64,000 nucleotides of DNA, taken from Brevipalpus yothersi (lineage: Eukaryota; Arthropoda; Arachnida; Trombidiformes; Tenuipalpidae). Below the pieces are notes generated by a model. That model searched no databases. It was not told the origin of the DNA and saw only the letters and a program-made list of their open reading frames with translations. Position 1 is the first letter of the stretch. The number at the start of each line of letters is the position of its first letter. The stretch lies in NCBI GenBank assembly GCA_003956705.1, contig QZCP01000612.1:989-64988 (forward strand), given 5' to 3'. Both the position numbers and the translations under genes were made by a program. This document shows positions 1-11,749 of the stretch, piece after piece.

Positions 1-1766
1 TGTGAGTTGATGTGAATTCTGGTTCACAATTCCATTTATTGTGTCACTTTGGTGGATTCGAGGAGAACGAAAAAAGATGGGGCTATCGAAAGATAGAATG
101 CTAATTTGAAGTTATTCGGAAAGATTTTGAAACTAAGCTCTTCAAAACGAGAGATACATGACTCGATTGGAGAAACAAGAGTAATCAGAAAGAGGACTAA
201 CAAGACTAGTCCTAGGTCAGACGAATGATCAACACAGTATGAAATCTCAATCAAAAGTCAAAGACAATGGAGTAATCCGTACTCGAGCCTGATAAGTGAA
301 GAAAAAAGATTCTTTATTGATCCGAGAAATGATGGAAAACATGAGGAATGATGACTCTGATCAGCTACTATCAATCGATCAGACATCTCAGCATCAGGAC
401 TCTATCAATTCAGTTTAACATCACCGCCATGAAACGTCTGATAGGCATAGTTCATCTTCACTAATGAATAACTTCTTTCGAAGTTCCTCAAAAGGTGTCA
501 TCAAGGGAATATTATTTCTAGTTGCAGAAAGTCAATGATGATTTGGCGGAAATCGACTCAATCATTGAATATTCCAATACTATTCACTCAGACACTGTAC
601 CTCCAACACTGAACATGAATATTAAACTCAGAGACGACGATGAATGATATGTTCGGGAAACTTCACTCCCAATGTTCCTTCTCTTCAAGTCGAGTTGCTT
701 GAGATCCAACAAAGAAATATCATCGCTCAGCTGAGATCATTGACCAACTCCAACCAGCGATCAATTGTCCACCAGCACTCATTGACCAGCTTTAATCAGC
801 CTGTCATCAAAGTGGTCCATCAGACCAAGCCTGATCATCTCATTGCTGGTCAGAAGTTCATTAAACATTTCAAAACAAACACGGAGTCACTTCCAGAGGA
901 CCGGCGGAGTTTGTGACGCCAAATGAGAAAAAATGAGCCACTAATCATCAAGAAAGCTTGAGAATCAATGAATTGGGTGAAAAGTTTGGAAAACCAATCA
1001 GCTATGGAAGATGATGATTTATACAACACAGATCAATCAGAGTCTAATCGCGAAAGAATCTTACGAAAGACCTTGAATGATTAGGGAGAGAAAGATTTGA
1101 GCGTTTTTGGAAAAACTTTCCTCGATTGATGCTTAAATTGAAACTGTTCTTTTTAAATACACTGTATTTACTTCAAATTCTAAAGTTCAAAGTGAAGTCT
1201 CCAAATGCGATGTTTTCATTGCTGAAATCCACTTCTTGCTGGTTATCGGCCGGAAAAGTGTGAATATTGTCCTCTAGAGAGCAAATAGCATAATTCTTGT
1301 ATCTTCTCCAAAATTCAGTGTCTCAGAAGGTTGTTAGAATGTAGCATGACAAATGATTCATGAACGATATTGTAAAAATTCCGATTACTGCTAAGAAGGT
1401 TCATTCTCAGTTTCTCAAATAATAGCAACTATTCACCTCAGAGTGAATACTACATCCGATAATTCTCATATGTCGAATTCCAAGAGAAAACCAGTCTACT
1501 CACATCTTACATTCGGTGAAGAACAAAGAGTATCGAGTATATCTAAACTTCAAATCAGCCATACTTCCCTAGGAGAACGTTTTGAAAATAGATCGAGTCG
1601 TGCTGCACCAACCAAGGTAGCTGAGTCAACTGAGTTGCTCAGAAGGCACTCCGGCACTTGATAAACCGATGATGCTTGTCACCCTCATTTATAAGTAACA
1701 TCAATTAACGAGGAAAGTTTCTTCTCCGTGTTTGGAGAATTTCTGATTCCCACAGTCATTGAGAAC
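1..1766. other. No supported gene; AT-rich non-coding
   Basis: I see no gene that can be supported here. An open stretch on + at 644-916 (90 codons) has an uneven composition and no recognisable motif or flanking splice pattern, so it is not called. The region leads into the first exon of the secreted-protein gene at 1767. Confidence 0.5.
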
Positions 1767-2748
1767 ATGATATTCCCCCATGCTTGGTTTTTTGCTATTA
1801 TTTTCGGTAAGACTCGCCTCAAAAAGGAGAACTCTATCAATGATCCAAGCTCTTTTTTGAGAATGTATAACTCTGTTGATGCCAATAGAGTTTCTACAAG
1901 ATAAAACCAAGAATTTGATCTATGTTTTTTTATTACTAGGCCAATCTCTATTCGAATATACCATTGGTCAGGGTGAGCTTATCGTTAAAACTTAATTCGT
2001 GATCACTTACTAACTGGTTTTCTTGAAACATAGCTAAATGTTTCTCTGCCTCTGCATAATGGTGAAGTGAGGCCTCCCCAGATGATCGTGCATGTTTGGT
2101 GAGTAACAATTGAGTAAGAGATGGGAACTCAGTGATATTTTTTCTAGGGTTTCCAGAGCAGATACAGGAGAGCATTCCTGCCTCGGATTCAAACGGGAAG
2201 AAGACGAGATAGTTGTGCCAAAATGGTGCGTAACAATAGGAGGTGAGAAACGTGGTCGAATAGCTATCTATGAGCCAAAAAGAACTGGTGAAGTGAAATC
2301 GTTTTCGCGAGCTTGTCCTTACCAGAGGTATGATGAGCAATTCGATTTAATCTACCAAGATGATGATCTGAGCCAGCTCATCTCAGCTTTCGAAGGAGAG
2401 ATTCCGAGATATGAATCCAATGCAGAACTGCTGAAAATACCAATGCAAAACTCATACAGAGCTTGTTACAGTTTGAGGAATGATGATTTCTCCTCTAAGC
2501 AATACTCTCTTGTTGCTATGTCATGGGAACGAGGAGAGAATGGTGAATTTTTTCTCATTCAGAGATTAATTGACGACTCAATCAGGAAGAAACAAAGTTT
2601 CGAAGCTCTCGAAGAGGAATTCCAAAATAGCGCAGAAGCTCTATTCTCTGTTTATCATGGGGACTCAAATAAAATAGGCTTTGTAAGCTTCTTCGAAACT
2701 CCTCCAGCGGAGAAAATGCATCAGAAGATTGCCAAGAAATCTCTCTGA
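1767..2748 (+). CDS. Secreted unknown-family protein, paralog 1 (possible frame break)
   Basis: First of three paralogs of a small secreted protein family that I do not recognise. Proposed exons are 1767-1806 (signal peptide beginning MIFPHAWFFAIIF), 1940-1972, 2034-2098 and 2148-2748. The last exon carries the family signature: VSRADTGEHSC, then PKWCVTIGGEKRGRIAIY, then FSRACPYQRYDEQFDL, and near the C-terminus a GEFFLIQRLIDDSI stretch. The exon 3 to 4 junction (TG|G, a Trp after VHV) is identical in all three genes. The odd point is that exon 2 ends in phase 1 while exon 3 must be read from phase 0, so the canonical junction does not keep the frame. This could be a one-base indel, an unseen micro-exon, a pseudogene or an assembly error. 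Unlike its paralogs this copy is on the + strand. Confidence 0.6.
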
Positions 2749-4754
2749 GTGCCACTACTGAACAGTAAAAAATTTTTTTTAATACAAATCGTGTCTATTT
2801 TTTGGTTCAGTGTAGAAATATATTGCCCCCTCATATTTGGAATTGAATCGTGAGCGAAATTAATCCTAATTTTGCTCGAAAGATCAATTTTCTAGAAATT
2901 TTGGATTATAATTGATCTTTTTTGAAAGTGATCCGAGCTTTTTGGTGGAATAAAAGCAGATCAACGATTGCTTCAGGCCAGTTTTGGGTGTGAAAGTTGC
3001 ACTCTGTGAAATGATCCGCTCTTTTTGGGAACTAAAATGATCGAGACTGTGAGTGATGATTCCAACTATCAAATCGATGTTATAGCAAGTTTCTCACTAC
3101 GAATACCGATCTGTAATCTCGTCTCCTAGTGAAGGAGCAGTTATTGTATGCTAAGGATCTTGAAACTGAATGTTTTGAGATTTGATCTAAAGAACAGAAA
3201 AAATTCTCGAGGTTCAAGATGAACTCAGTAGTATAAGGGTTCATTCGCGAATAACTTTGTATCCATATCAATTGCATCCTGAATGATCAGATTACGAGTT
3301 GATGTTGTCCGCTTGTGGACCACTGAGGGAATCGGGGAGCTTAAAGGTAACCACTCATTTTGTTTCTGTTGCCCACAATGATGAAGATTATCTAAATCAA
3401 TATTTTGTCTTATTCAATTCTGCCGATAGAATAGGCTACACAGTTCGTGCACTGACGGGTTTGCGAACTTCTTGGTGCTGTGAAAGTGGCCAAGAAATCA
3501 AGTATACAATTCGCCATGTCCTTGCTAGGCTTTTTTACAAATTGTATCCATCGATGTTCCACTGGTTAATACTGGGATGCTCACTTTGAAAATACGGCTC
3601 CAGTGGAAACATTTCCATTAAATCATGTACTTTCATGAAGCAGGATAAAATCTATAAGAGACAATACATAACTGAACATGGTGGAAATGAAAAATTTCAT
3701 CAGTACAATTTATTCGAATCTGTGATGTACCATATGCCTTTTTATCCCCTAATCTCTCGCTACTCTACCCAGCTGTTTCACCCTACTAGCTGTGCCGGAC
3801 ACTTAGTGTACTAGAAACCATCGAAACTATTGGTCAAGTAGTACGCCTTGAGCTGATAATAACAGTTATGTTGGTCAGTTTGAAGGCTTATGTCAAGGAC
3901 GATAGTGTAGGTTCATGGAAAAATACTGTGCCCACCTCCTGGTATCATGAACTTACTTCGTACTTACTGAAACCAGTGTCATGGATGAATAACCTACTAA
4001 AATCATGATTACTTGCTTGAAGCTGATCAGATCAATTTAAGCAGTAATAATAGATGATTTATGTCTCACATGCTTTGAGTAATGATTACTATCGTGAGAT
4101 CAAGTCACAGTCACTCTACGTTCACCCTTACAAGTTGGATTTTCTACAAGTACAAAGTTAGTTCATGCTGAAGAGAGATGAGACGTGGTTGGAAAGTAGA
4201 AAGCAGCATAACAAGCATGAGAGAGATCATCTCACCTTGAATCGTTTGATGATGGATGGGGGGTGAGGTGATCAATATGATCTCATGATGATATTCTTCC
4301 ATCTCTACCTCTTAGAAGCTAGCGATAAATTCATAACGAGGAAATTCATACGTATCTGTCTGTGACATTAGTTTCAGAGAGATGAGTCTAGCTCGGTCGA
4401 AGACACAACTTCTCCCTCCTTCATCTCCCGCAGTTCAAGTACAGACTCGAGTGCAACTGACCGCATCTTGTACTCTTCGTTGACTGGTTACAAATAAATT
4501 ACTCGTATTTGATATCTTCTTGTATCCAAATTCATGGATTCGATCTGCAGGTCAACCAACGAGGTGGCAAGATGAATGCTAAATAACAAGCTTCTACACT
4601 AGTTGCCGCTGTGAGCGGACTATCTGAGTGAGCCATTAAAATTCTCAGAAAAGAGATAAGTCACTTATTTGAACATTCAAGTGACAATGACTCATATGAT
4701 TGGAGATGAGGATTGAGCCTTCTAGCGACTATAACTAATACGATATGATTCAGG

Positions 4755-4850
4755 GCCACTTATCTGACCAGTTTTCAACGGAGGATGGGTCATGGGTCAT
4801 TAGCAATGGCGAAGGAGAGTTTATCATTCAGAGACTTTTTCTTGTGATCT
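4755..4850 (+). pseudogene. Possible relic of the secreted family (fragment)
   Basis: One frame reads SWVISNGEGEFIIQRLF. This resembles the paralog segment SWKRGPNGEFFFVQRLI in position and spacing. Nothing upstream or downstream aligns further and the flanking frame is not open for long. Only about 15 residues support the call, so chance similarity is possible. Confidence 0.25.
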
Positions 4851-5367
4851 CATTCATTTCTTGAACATCATAATGGCAATAACGAAGACAACCGACGTCA
4901 TCAGTGGTAGGAATTATCTTCCTCTGAGAGTTCCCTCTGGTAAGCGAATGCTGGATCAGCGAAGTAACGATCCACGAAGTTTGAGCAATAGTGGGAATAG
5001 CACTATAATAGAGAGGCAAAGGGTAAGTTTGCATCGCTCTTACTATGATTTTTTCTGAACTTTTGTTTATAATTATTTAGAGTTGAGGTGTTTACACTAA
5101 ATTGCGGGATTTCGTGTTCGAGTTAGAATAGTAGCCCCTATTTCGCTACGTGCTGGCTATCCCTGATTCTGTCCTAGCTCTTGAATGAGATCACAGTATG
5201 AACGGCTAACTGGGTGGACTATACTCATCAAACCTGGTTGAGCTCTTGATGTTTGCTGAGCACTCGATCCTCTCACAAAATAGAGGAGATGCATTTCGCT
5301 AATTTTGATGAAGAGTAACTCTATAGTGTTGTGACCTAGAAGCATTTAGTGTGAGCAGATACTAAGC

Positions 5368-5673
5368 GATATGATAGTCGGTATATGATCACTCTCTAGA
5401 AAATATATCAGGCTCACTGGTAAACAAAGATACTGAGCATAAATAGTTTCCATGTGACAATTCAGTTCTTGAACCATCAAAAAACAGATAGCATGAATAT
5501 ATTTCGAGCTCTCAATTATAGATCCAAGATGAAGATTCTCCAAAAAGTGCTGAAAAACACTGTTCCTTCATGATTGAATGGGAAATAAGCTGGAACACCT
5601 GATGGAGAAACAACCGAGACGATTTTTTAGAGCTAACAAACAATGTTATACATGTATGTTTAATATCTCTACT
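5368..5673. repeat. Duplicated 305-base segment, copy 1
   Basis: This segment is nearly identical to 7746-8050 in the same orientation. By eye only scattered substitutions and one- or two-base indels separate them. Both copies start at GATATGATAGTCGG and end just after TACATGTATGTT. Weaker similarity continues upstream of both (around 5300-5367 and 7450-7530), but copy 2 has about 200 extra bases there. Both carry a 60-codon open frame on the - strand that I do not recognise. Confidence 0.85.
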
Positions 5674-6299
5674 GGATACTGAACATGAATTGTGGAGAAA
5701 TAATTAAAAACGCTCTCCATCCATCATGACTGAAAACATCGTTCCCATATTTGTCCTCAAAATTACCCTGGAAAAACTGTTAACTAAAGTTCTTTTTATT
5801 TATTACCTCATTTATTCATTTGTCCTGTATTTTACTTCTATCTTGAAGTGAAATGTGTTGATCCAAAGATGTTGCTATATTCACCGAAGAGGAATAATGT
5901 TGATGAGTGAAATGATTTGTTCATCGGTCAATGTGGCAAAAAATCTGAGATGACTACTCTATCCACATCAGGACAATGGGTCTTGCCAAGTGACACGTAC
6001 TTTCGACCACGAAGAAGTCAGTTTCGATTGATATCTTCCTATCCATCTATCTATTTTTCATAGCGAAGAATTTCATGTTGATCATGATGATATCCGATCT
6101 GGCCCCCCTCGAATCTGTGAGTCAATATGCTTTTTAGTTTCTAGGGACAAGGAAACTTCAGAATATCATATAGAGGATATGACTGAGTGGCCAAAATTTA
6201 TTCAGACATCAGTAGATAATCGTAATGAAGGATATTCATTCATCAATTGATCGAAATACTCAGAATCTCTTAGCTGTAGTACTTGAAGCCAGGATGATC

Positions 6300-7324
6300 T
6301 CATTTATTTGACTTCACTCTACCAGATTCTGGAGGATTCTTGAAAAAGCCTTCAAAAAGGACCGAATCATCAAATTCAGGACTGACAGAAAAAACAGCTT
6401 CCGCAGCATCTTCTACTCCTTCTCTCAGTCCCTCGAATGATTTTTTCTGCTTGATAGAATCACTTATAAGCCTCTGAACGAAGAAAAACTCTCCATTAGG
6501 CCCACGCTTCCACGATACAACCATGGAAGTGGCTGGATTCGACGATTCGGAGAAGATGTCTGCGTTGTCAGGCCAAACACAAGCTCTGGGATCTGAATTT
6601 CGGGGAACTCCTGGAATCCTCAAAATCACTATATTCGGCTTATCAGTGCCAGGTGATCCATCTGGGGCCACTATGATCTGCTTCAAATCATCATCTTGAT
6701 AAAGCAAATCGAATTGCTCATCATATCTCTGATATGGACAGGCTCGTGAAAAGGAAGTCACTCTACCAACTGGTTTTGGTGCATAAATTGCTATTCTTCC
6801 TCGTTTCTCACCATCAACCGTCACACACCATTCTGGTACCAATATTTTACTCCCCACTATACCAATGCACGAATGCTCCCCAGTATCCTCTCTAGAAACC
6901 CTATGGAAGAAAATGATTATCGAAAATTATCGAGTTACGGTTTCCATCATACCAGACGTGAACAGCAAACGGGAATGGTCGTCTTCCCCCGTTGGAAAGT
7001 GATTTGTCTGAATAACAGTCCTTGTTAATAGATATGAGATCATTAAATAACAATCAATGATATGAATTTGGAGGCATCCTTCAATTCACTCACCCCATTG
7101 ACACTATCGAATGCTAATTGGGTGAAAATGGAGGAGTATCAATCATTAATCAAATAATCGGTGTTATTGTATCAGTTCACAAAAATATTATCCACATGGA
7201 GAATGAGTGACTTACTCTAACAAGTAAGAAGATAGGATTCTGTTGACTTAAAATTGCTCAGAAATCACTCACCGAGAATTGATAGAAAAAGCCAGCAACA
7301 CGTTAACAGTTTAATCTCAAACAT
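6300..7324 (-). CDS. Secreted unknown-family protein, paralog 2
   Basis: A four-exon model closes perfectly: 7273-7324 (signal peptide, starting MFEIKLLTCCWLFLSIL), 7094-7113, 6953-7020 and 6300-6900, giving 246 residues. After the signal peptide come a short variable stretch, then FAVHVW, then the core VSREDTGEHSC, EWCVTVDGEKRGRIAIYAPKP, FSRACPYQRYDEQFDLLY and GPNGEFFFVQRLISDSIKQK. At least four cysteines are shared with the paralogs, which suits disulfides in a secreted protein. The DTGEHSC motif is loosely like the DxGxYxC motif of Ig folds, but no other Ig landmarks are visible. The function is unknown. All splice sites are GT-AG and the introns are short apart from a region of about 160 bases after exon 1. 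Confidence 0.8.
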
Positions 7325-8984
7325 TCTGAAAAATTATCAAGGATTGATTTATCATCTCATGTCTCAATTTCTCTCATCTTCTGGTGATATATGGTAGATC
7401 ACGTCGATGGATATGTTTGGTCAAGATGTTCATCGAGTCATGATAATGAGAGGTGGAGTTACTCAGCGCAGAATTGATGAAAGGAGGAGTTCCCTTGTGA
7501 TCTAGGAGCATTTGATACAAGGAGATACTGTTTGGCAACAATACACTAATGTATCAAGAAAACTTATTCATTCTCCACTCATTGTTAAAGCTAAAAATTG
7601 AATTGTTTTCTTCATTATTGATGAACCTTTTCTTCTGGATTATTGATCATTTTCTCATTGTTGACCAGAAAAGTATTTAAAGAGACTCATCTGAATTCTA
7701 GTTAACAAATTATATCAAAAACTTATTATTCAATAGATTCTAGTGGATATGATAGTCGGCATATGATCACTCTCTAGAAAATATATCAGGCTCACTGGTA
7801 AACAAAGATACTGAGCATAAATAGTTTCCATGTGACAATTCAGTTCTTGAACCATCAAAAAACAGATAGCATGAGTATATTTCGAGCCCTCAATTATAGA
7901 TCCAAGATGAAGATTCTCCAAAAAGTGCTGAAAAACACTGTTCCTTCATGATTGAGTCGGAAATAAGCTGAACACCTGATGGAGAAACAACCAAGAAGAT
8001 TTTTCAGAGCTAACAAACAATTTTATACATGTATGTTCAATACCTCTAGTGACTGATGAATCAAGATCTTTTCTCAAGGAAAACTTGGTAATAAACGTAA
8101 AAAATTGAATTTCGAGAGCTACTTTGATTCGATCGCCTCTTCACTCATCAAGACATAACGATGAATTTGGATGGAGGCTGTAGACTCACTACTATCTTGC
8201 TCGTCTAATATCCTAGCTGCCCCTATGGAACTTTCAGCTTTCTTAACCAAGCTTGGGGGAAATCATTGTTCCTTCCTATCTTGACAGCCATCTGATCCAG
8301 AAATATGATTTCATCTCTCAGATTAATTGTTTTGATGGGATCAATCTGCAGAAAAATTGTCATTGAAATCGAATGATGGGTTCTCCGCTCTTTTAAGCAC
8401 CATCTTTTTATCGAAATGATGATAATCATACCAGAAATTTTCAGCCGTTGAAGAGTAAAAGAAAGTAATGTACCAAAGTACATGTAAAATAATTCTCATT
8501 CATTGCTGAGAATTTGACCATATACTAATATTGTCAACATGACGCAGTCATGAGCAGCTGTCTATCCACGGCTCAATATATCCAAATGCATATGTACAAA
8601 CTGAAGAAGAAAATGTATTTCAGCCAATCTGAACCATAATGATCACTAGTTCATGAGGGAATCTTACAATGTTAGATAGAGATGTCAATTTATGGGAAGA
8701 TATTCTATGATCTATATTTATAATCTATAATTCTATATTCTATAATCGAAGATATTTTAGTTCATGATTTCCAGTCTTGGCAGCTATTTTCTCCAATTAT
8801 TTTGTCTAAAATATTCACACATCAAGAGAGAGATATTGAACGCAAGAACTTCTTAATACTGGAGCATGGATAATATTCACCATGCCCACACTGTGTGAAC
8901 TATTTTATCACAAGACGATTTGAATTAACTTCACGAGTGCAGTCAACATCAATTAGGCAGACACCGATGAAAAGAAATACTTTG
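7325..8984. other. Non-coding between paralogs 2 and 3
   Basis: No gene supported. It contains repeat copy 2 (7746-8050) and an AT-rich stretch near 8715-8760 with repeated TCTATA-type words. An open stretch on - at 8223-8483 has no recognisable features. Confidence 0.5.
7746..8050. repeat. Duplicated 305-base segment, copy 2
   Basis: This is the partner of 5368-5673, about 2.4 kb away in the same orientation. The two lie on either side of paralog 2. They probably arose by local segmental duplication along with the gene copies; no terminal repeats or target-site duplications are evident that would mark a transposon. Confidence 0.85.
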
Positions 8985-9989
8985 TTATTCTTTTCCTGAA
9001 TACTTTGGAGGATCCTTGAGAAAGCCATCGAAGATCAGATACGTAGTGTCGTGACACACAGAAACAACAGCTTGAGCTTCTCCGTCTTCTTCTCTCAATG
9101 CTTCGAAAGATCGTTTCTGTTTGATTGATTTATCGATCAGTTTTTGTACGAAGAAGAACTCTCCATTAGGTCCACGTTTCCACGAAATAAGCATAGAGAT
9201 AGATTCCATATGCGAGAAAATATCTCCTCCTCCCCAAAAGCATGTGACATAATCGTGATAAAGCCCTGGTATCTCTAGAACAACTGTATTTAGTCCAAAC
9301 TGTAGTTTTGAATCAGCGAGAATCTGTCTCAAATCATCGTTTTCGTAGAGAAAATCGAACTGCTCATCATATCTCTGATATGGACAGGCCCGAGAGAGAG
9401 AAGTGACTCTACCAGCTGGCTTAGGAGCATATATTGCTATTCGTCCACGTTTTTCACCTCCAACTGTAACGCACCACTCTGGCACCAAAATTCTGCTTCC
9501 TTGTTTCCTGACACCGATGCATGAATGTTCTCCTGTGTCCACCCTGGAGATCCTAGAATAAAAACATTGTCATTCTGGTACCTCTATAAAAAACCGAATA
9601 TCAATCCCAGTACCAGATATGAACAAAAATTGGAGGTGGCTGACTCTCACCACTATGAAGTGGTAACTTCATCTTGAATCTTTCATCTACCGGAACATTT
9701 TGAGATGAAAACGAAGAATCAATAATCAATGTACAATGATAGCAAAACTTCAACTTACCATAACCATCTGCTTCATGAAATTCTGTTTGAACTGGGAGTA
9801 GAAAAGTGTGAGTTCTGAGAGTTAAGATTTCATTTTTTTATCATTTAATGAGCATCATTCACAATATATTTCTTGCAACCGGACCAATACGTATCTTTTC
9901 AATAATTTGATTTCCAATGTAAACTGAAGCTACTCACCAAAAAACAGTAGGAAGAACCAAGAGTAGAGGATCATTTCGAAGTGAACCAT
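8985..9989 (-). CDS. Secreted unknown-family protein, paralog 3
   Basis: A four-exon model closes in frame: 9938-9989 (signal peptide starting MVHFEMILYSWFFLLFF), 9759-9791, 9614-9686 and 8985-9552, giving 241 residues. Exon phases at the first and third junctions match paralog 2 exactly: after Gly/Ala or Val codon position 1, and inside the Trp codon that follows VHI/VHV. The core again reads ISRVDTGEHSC, PEWCVTVGGEKRGRIAIY, LSRACPYQRYDEQFDFLY and GPNGEFFFVQKLIDKSIKQK. The middle, after the ENDDL segment, is the most divergent part. The C-terminal KDPPKYSGKE resembles KNPPESGRVK of paralog 2. The function is unknown; secretion is inferred from the signal peptide. Confidence 0.8.
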
Positions 9990-10709
9990 TCAATAACAAT
10001 GTTGCGAAGAATTATAAAACTTTTTCCATTCTGGCAGCCTTTATATGATCCACTGGATTACGAACTACACCTGTCTATCTAAAAATTCAGACGCTCACTG
10101 GCTATCTTTCTCCATTCCATGTCCAGCCAGAAGCGGCTCATACAGACTTCTCACCCCAGTTTTGATCTTATAAAAGTTTGAAACTCGAGACAAGCCGGAA
10201 AACAATAGTGATAAATACTCACGGTAGTGAGTGTTCCCGTGATTTGAAAGGAGTTATATTATCTGGAGAATCTAGCATGTAAAGAGGAAATGTATTCCAT
10301 TATTACGGATATGCAAGATCTTCCAATTTTGAAAGAAGTACCTATTTTGGATTCACGCGAAGGACTGAAATTTATCATTAAAAAGGTTCTGTAAGACTGA
10401 CATTTCACTGCTCCAGGGGCCACAAAGTCGACTATCAAGCGGAATTGACCAGGTGTGGCGAAATCCCTAGCTTATTGAGATCATGAGATGGGAAACATAT
10501 TTCTTCAAATATCTCATACCAACTTCATGGCTTATCGCTGATAGGATAAGAAAGATGATTCAAAATTTTAGAAAATTCTCCCAATTTTGTCCAATAGTGA
10601 ACTGAAAAATGATATAAAATTCATCACATCGTGATTACTGGTACAATATAATATTACAGAATTCGATAAGTTGAAAGCCGTAATGAATAAAAGATTGTAT
10701 TCCTCACAG
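9990..10709. other. Non-coding upstream of paralog 3
   Basis: Presumed promoter region of paralog 3 (reading left) and upstream sequence of the fragment at 10710 (reading right). A stretch around 10280-10385 on + is open and could be an exon (it includes EMYSIITDMQDLPILKEV), but its splice sites do not join convincingly to the exons at 10710 onward, so it is not called. Confidence 0.4.
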
Positions 10710-11357
10710 GCTCAACCTTGGGGCAGTCAAAGTAATCATGAAGACTCTTGGGGCAGAATTTCATCAGCCGATCGATGGCTTCAATTCATTATCACTGGTC
10801 AGTTTTATTCTTATCTCATTTGATTTGTAAACTAAATGAATTCGTGCTGTTCTTTATAATACAAATGAGTTTGAGTTTTCGATGAAAAAGCTCTTCACCA
10901 CGATGTACCAAATCAAACAGAATCTAGAAAAATTCTCATTTGAGAAGATATTTGAATGCCAATAATACAGTACCAGGACAAATACTGAAAACTTACAATT
11001 GTTTTTCTAACTTTTTTCTAGAGTGATCTTCAGAAATTAGCTGCTCATAATGCAAATCTTATATCTTTGGCACATAAGTATGATATTGCTGTATTGGAAA
11101 CTTTCAATATGACTATGGCTAGATACACTGAATTTTACCCAGGAAAATGTGTTTGTCACTTTCATAAGGTAATGATACAAAAAAATTTGAGCTTTTTGAC
11201 TCATTTTTTTGCTCTTTTTTATCAACAGATCAACAAAATTCAGGATAAAAACTCAAAAAATGACCACCAAATTTACTACCATATAGATGGTGAAATAAAT
11301 GCTGCTTACACACAAATTTTGCTCAATTCATTGTGTACTCACACCAAAAACGAATAA
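10710..11357 (+). CDS. PC-esterase-like C-terminal gene fragment
   Basis: Three exons join in frame: 10710-10797, 11022-11168 and 11229-11357 (stop). The product includes KVIMKTLGAEFHQPIDGFNS, then HKYDIAVLETFNMTMARY, YPGKCVCHFHK and IDGEINAAYTQILLNSLC. The VLETFNMTM stretch followed by a CHFH segment and a final INxxYxQILLxxLC recalls the C-terminal end of PC-esterase/SGNH-type domains such as CPED1. I am not certain of the family. The open frame begins in mid-domain: no start codon or N-terminal half is found in the 720 bases between it and paralog 3, so this is probably a truncated gene or the 3' end of a rearranged one. The gene may also begin in exons I cannot recognise. Confidence 0.45.
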
Positions 11358-11749
11358 CACTCATTGAAATTAGAGCAATTATCAGCGGAAACATGTTGAA
11401 ATCATTAAAATAGGAAGAAAACATTGAAATATTTTTTATATTAACTTTATTACCAATATTGCAACCTGAAAAATATAAAGTTTAACGTTTCTAAGAATAA
11501 AGTTTCCAAACTCGTGAACAGTACCGGTGAATTTTATTAGGAAGATCTATTCCGAATTTGTAAGTTCCCAATTCGAGAATAGTGAAGAACTCGATGAAAC
11601 AGTAATCTAACTCGGATGGAAAACTATGGAGTATGAATTCTCAAGATAGAGTAATGAAATTGGTCAATCCCACTCATGAGTATATCCAGATCAGTAGAGC
11701 AACAAATTGAGACTATTCTTTTGATGAACCGATAAATAGTTTATATGAT
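11358..11749. other. Intergenic, 3' flank of catalase A
   Basis: No gene seen. It holds the 3' flank of the convergent PC-esterase-like fragment (+) and catalase A (-). A TTTATT (AATAAA on -) occurs near 11443, a possible polyadenylation signal for catalase A about 300 bases past its stop. Confidence 0.4.

Larger units (their letters stand above)
2749..6299. other. Non-coding between paralogs 1 and 2, with a possible relic and a repeat copy
   Basis: No intact gene is supported. Two things stand out: a short coding-like remnant near 4755-4850 that resembles the family's GEFF..QRL segment, and the first copy of a 305-base duplicated segment at 5368-5673. Short open stretches such as 3299-3589 and 4861-5058 show no family resemblance and no splice context. 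Confidence 0.5.

Noticed and set aside
6800..6900. Ig-domain motif DTGEHSC
   Set aside because: It resembles DxGxYxC of Ig folds, but Tyr is His and no second cysteine or tryptophan landmark lies at the right distance; not called as an Ig domain.
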